In this document: positions 32,410 through 34,454 of the stretch, piece after piece
Layout: each line of letters begins with the position of its first letter
Position numbering within the stretch: the first letter of the stretch is position 1
Source of the DNA: DAOMNN01 sp050486545
GTDB taxonomy: Bacteria > Pseudomonadota > Gammaproteobacteria > Burkholderiales > Rhodocyclaceae
Length of the DNA stretch: 34,454 bases
Direction of reading: 5' to 3'
Assembly (NCBI GenBank): GCA_050486545.1
Contig: JBJHDM010000035.1
Coordinates: forward strand, 1-34,454
Translations under genes and position numbers: made by a program
The notes under the pieces: model-generated
Seen by the model: the letters and a program-made list of their open reading frames with translations, nothing else
Told to the model about the DNA's origin: nothing
Database searches by the model: none

Positions 32410-34071
32410 TCAACTCGAACCGGCACGCGCCTCCTCCTGGAGGCGCAAGACCCGGCGCTGGACCTTGCCGGTGGTCGTCATCGGCAAGGCATCGATGAAC
32501 TCGATCTCCTTCGGATACTCGTAGGGCGCCAACTGACCGCGCACATGCGCCTGCAAGGCTTCGACGAGCTGCGCATCGCCGACATGGCCGGGGGCCAGTA
32601 CGACGTAGGCCTTGACCACCGCACCACGATCCGGGTCGGGCTTGGGCACGACCGCCGCGTTGGCGACGGCCGGGTGCCGGACCAGGCAGTTCTCCACCTC
32701 GGACGGACCAATCCGGTAGCCTGCGGCCTTGAACACGTCGTCGGCACGGCCCTTGTACCAGAGATAGCCGTCGGCATCACGGGTCGCCAGGTCGCCGGTG
32801 CGACACCAGTCCCCGGAGAACTTGCGGGCCGTCGCGTCCGCATTCTTCCAGTACCCGAGGAAGAACACCGGATCGGGATCACCATGAAGGTCGAAACGAT
32901 GGACGGCCACCTCGCCGATCTCGCCGGCCGGCACCGGCTCGCCCGCCTCGTCGATGACGGCAATGCGATGACCCGGATACGGGCGCCCCATCGAGCCGGC
33001 ACGCGCCGGCCAGTCCTCGTGGCTGTTGCCGACGATGTAGTTGATCTCGGTCTGGCCGAACATCTCGTTGACCGTCACGCCAAGCGCGGCGCGGCACCAG
33101 TCGAACACCGTGTCGCCCACGGCTTCGCCCGCGCTCATGATTGCACGCAGGTGCAGCGCGAAGCGCTCGCGGGGCTGCGGAAAGGCCTTCATCATGGCCT
33201 TCAGCGCGGTGGGAAACAGGAAGGTATTGGTCACCCGGTGGCGTGCCATCAGTTCGAAGGCGCGCTCGGGCGAAAACCGCCCGCGAAAGCCCACCAGCGG
33301 CTGCCCGAAGTACAGCGTGGGCAGCATCACGTCCATGAGGCCGCCCGTCCAGGCCCAATCGGCCGGCGACCAGAACACGTCGCCCTCGTGCGGAAAGCCG
33401 TTCTGACTCGCGACGAAACCGGGCAGATTTCCGATCAGCGCCTGCTGGGGCATCAGCGCCCCCTTCGGCGGGCCGGTGGTACCGCTCGTATAGATCAGCA
33501 CCGCCGGATCGAGCGCCAGGGTGTCGACCGGCGCACCTGCTTCGGCGTCTTGCGCGATCAGGTCGGCCCAGTCTGACACCGCCTCGACACCGCGCGCCTC
33601 GGGCACCTCCACGGCGATCAGCCTCTCCAGATCCGGGCAGACGGCCCGAACCGAGACGAGCGCCCCGAAGGCAGCGGTGTCGACGATCGCGACCCGCGCG
33701 GCGCTGTCCTGAAGGCGGTATTCGAGCGCATCCGGTCCGAACAGGATGGACAGCGGCATGGCGACCGCACCGAGCCGATAGATCGCCATGTGCGCGACGG
33801 CCGTCTCGAAACGTTGCGGCAACACGACGGCGACGCGGTCGCCGGCACCAATCCCCATCCCACGCAATACGCCCGACAGACGCACCGCAGCATCGTGAAG
33901 ATCCGCGTAGCGATGACGCGAACACCGGCCGGTCTCGTCTTCGATGATCAGCGCGAGGCGGTCGGGATCTTCGGCCCAGCGGCGGCAACAGACTTCGAAG
34001 AGGTTGAAGTGGTGCGGAATCTGCCAGCGGAACGACTGGTAGATCTCCTCGTAGCGATCCTGTTCGGCCAT
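32410..34071 (-). CDS. AMP-forming acyl-CoA synthetase (medium-chain/ACSM-like)
   Basis: This 553-residue ANL-superfamily enzyme activates a carboxylic acid to its CoA thioester through an acyl-adenylate. The P-loop is YTSGTTGPPKG (about 198-208), the ATP-aromatic motif is MFGQTE, the ribose-binding aspartate is in CRTGDLA, and the hinge region follows. The catalytic lysine near the C-terminus is in TTTGKVQRR. SPADWAWTGGLMD and the overall length are most like medium-chain/acetyl-CoA-synthetase-like (ACSM/AcsA-type) enzymes. The exact acid is unknown. The start at 34071 has an excellent GGAGGAG 6 nt upstream; a GTG at 34140 is less likely. The stop lies 6 nt from the convergent pyrC stop, leaving no room for a separate terminator. 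Confidence 0.92.
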   Translation of the reverse strand: MAEQDRYEEIYQSFRWQIPHHFNLFEVCCRRWAEDPDRLALIIEDETGRCSRHRYADLHDAAVRLSGVLRGMGIGAGDRVAVVLPQRFETAVAHMAIYRLGAVAMPLSILFGPDALEYRLQDSAARVAIVDTAAFGALVSVRAVCPDLERLIAVEVPEARGVEAVSDWADLIAQDAEAGAPVDTLALDPAVLIYTSGTTGPPKGALMPQQALIGNLPGFVASQNGFPHEGDVFWSPADWAWTGGLMDVMLPTLYFGQPLVGFRGRFSPERAFELMARHRVTNTFLFPTALKAMMKAFPQPRERFALHLRAIMSAGEAVGDTVFDWCRAALGVTVNEMFGQTEINYIVGNSHEDWPARAGSMGRPYPGHRIAVIDEAGEPVPAGEIGEVAVHRFDLHGDPDPVFFLGYWKNADATARKFSGDWCRTGDLATRDADGYLWYKGRADDVFKAAGYRIGPSEVENCLVRHPAVANAAVVPKPDPDRGAVVKAYVVLAPGHVGDAQLVEALQAHVRGQLAPYEYPKEIEFIDALPMTTTGKVQRRVLRLQEEARAGSS

Positions 34072-34155
34072 CGCGATCTCCTCCGGGCCGACGGCCCTGC
34101 ACGATCCGGAAAGCCTAGCACGCGAAGGGCGCGCCGACACCCACCCGGTTCGGAC

Positions 34156-34223
34156 GATTGGCGGCTTGCTTCGCGAAGCCGCCCTACGTCGGTCGCATGA
34201 GCCGTCGCGGATCCCCGGCGTAG
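34156..34223. repeat. REP-like repeat, copy 1
   Basis: A 68-nt unit begins GATTGGCGGCTT and ends CCCCGGCGTAG. Its first part forms a hairpin with perfect 8-bp arms (GGCGGCTT at 34160-34167 and AAGCCGCC at 34176-34183). It matches copy 2 (34274-34341) at 62 of 68 positions by eye. No open frame is supported here. The 34072-34357 interval holds only these repeats. Such GC-rich palindromic intergenic units are common in proteobacterial genomes as REP/BIME elements. Confidence 0.8.
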
Positions 34224-34253
34224 GGTGGATTCGCGCCGAAGGCGCAATCCGCC
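34224..34253. repeat. Second palindromic unit between the two repeat copies
   Basis: GGTGGATTCGCGCC and GGCGCAATCCGCC form a near-perfect hairpin with one bulge around a GAA loop. It follows directly on the TAG that ends copy 1. Palindromes of this GGTGGATT...AATCCGCC type recur in betaproteobacterial intergenic regions, so this may be a second class of REP-like unit interleaved with the first. Confidence 0.65.
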
Positions 34254-34273
34254 AAGGTGCGGGATGTAGCGCC

Positions 34274-34341
34274 GACTGGCGGCTTGCTTCGCGAAGCCGC
34301 CCTACGCTGGTCGCATGTTCCGTCGCCGATCCCCGGCGTAG
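34274..34341. repeat. REP-like repeat, copy 2, adjoining the IS110-family element
   Basis: A second 68-nt unit in the same orientation as copy 1, with the same 8-bp hairpin arms and the same GGCGTAG end. The two copies are 50 nt apart. Similarity stops abruptly after position 34341: copy 1 continues GGTGGATT, while copy 2 continues into ATACTGTTATCG, which leads to the transposase stop codon. Confidence 0.8.
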
Positions 34342-34454
34342 ATACTGTTATCGCCCGTCAAACCCCATGAAGTGAGGGATCGAATGGTTTTCCGGACTTG
34401 AGCACGCCGAAGGCGACTTGAGCGAGTTTTCGCATCATGGCGCCGATGATGAGT
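34342..34454 (-). mobile_element. IS110-family insertion sequence, right-end fragment (continues beyond the window)
   Basis: From 34342 to the window edge lies the 3' end of an insertion sequence, read on the minus strand. The inner boundary is placed where similarity between the two REP-like copies breaks off, 16 nt after the transposase stop. That short tail would suit the IS110 subgroup, whose long non-coding (bridge-RNA) segment is on the other side of the transposase gene. The boundary is inferred; the element could extend further left and include repeat copy 2. Confidence 0.6.
34358..34454 (-). CDS. IS110-family transposase, C-terminal end only
   Basis: The last 31 codons of a minus-strand gene are visible, ending in TGA at 34358-34360 and running off the window. 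The encoded end, with LIIGAMMRKLAQVAFGVLKS followed by GKPFDP, is a hallmark of the C-terminal Transposase_20 domain of IS110/IS1111-family recombinases (an AMRKL helix, then GVLKSGKPFDP). These are DEDD-type, RNA-guided recombinases. The catalytic domain lies outside the window, so intactness cannot be judged. It is too short for routine gene finding in this window. Confidence 0.85.
   Translation of the reverse strand, partial: LIIGAMMRKLAQVAFGVLKSGKPFDPSLHGV

Noticed and set aside
34156..34341. Possible CRISPR-like array from two repeats and one 50-nt spacer
   Set aside because: The repeats are 68 nt, imperfect and strongly palindromic, the spacer is itself a palindrome, and there are only two copies with no cas genes; REP-like elements explain this better.

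Overview
The window is GC-rich bacterial chromosome with densely packed, often overlapping genes. The gene order points to a betaproteobacterium, most likely Rhodocyclales (Azoarcus/Thauera-like). Supporting blocks are RNB exonuclease-tonB-aroE-mtgA-mgtE; hemL-thiE-thiD divergent from rubredoxin and pilGHIJ-chpA; and algH-ruvX-pyrR-pyrB-pyrC. The placement rests on remembered synteny and was not tested by a search.

Layout. 1-372 holds the end (or all) of an unrecognised gene, convergent with a minus-strand pair: an SLC13/DASS transporter with RCK_C domains, followed by a two-domain universal stress protein. Upstream of these, also on the minus strand, is an HpaB/4-hydroxybutyryl-CoA dehydratase-family protein. 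Divergent from it is a tightly coupled plus-strand operon (5023-7251): DUF2478 protein, small cysteine-cluster protein, YqiA-like esterase, methyltransferase. A ZapG/YhcB-like membrane protein (minus) closes this part. The plus-strand run 8329-14341 encodes an RNB exoribonuclease, a TonB-like protein, shikimate dehydrogenase, monofunctional peptidoglycan transglycosylase and the MgtE magnesium transporter. hemL, thiE and thiD (14384-17268) lie on the minus strand.

A 59-residue rubredoxin gene opens the plus-strand stretch that continues with the type IV pilus chemosensory system: PilG and PilH (response regulators), PilI (CheW-like adaptor), PilJ (chemoreceptor) and a 1918-residue ChpA/PilL hybrid kinase. 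No CheR- or CheB-like gene is present in the cluster. A photolyase gene (minus) follows. Then comes the overlapping algH-ruvX-pyrR-pyrB-pyrC operon, whose PyrC lacks the metal-binding HxH motif and is most likely a structural partner of PyrB. A minus-strand acyl-CoA synthetase gene ends the ordinary gene content.

The right edge (34156-34454) is different. It has two 68-nt REP-like repeats around another palindrome, and the C-terminal end of an IS110-family transposase that appears to abut one repeat. This is the clearest mobile-DNA signal in the window. I see no tRNA, rRNA, CRISPR array or phage genes. Apart from the IS/REP edge, the most notable points are protein-level departures from family norms: the HpaB-like protein without recognisable Fe-S ligands, a divergent ThiD, the pseudo-dihydroorotase and the multi-Hpt ChpA.
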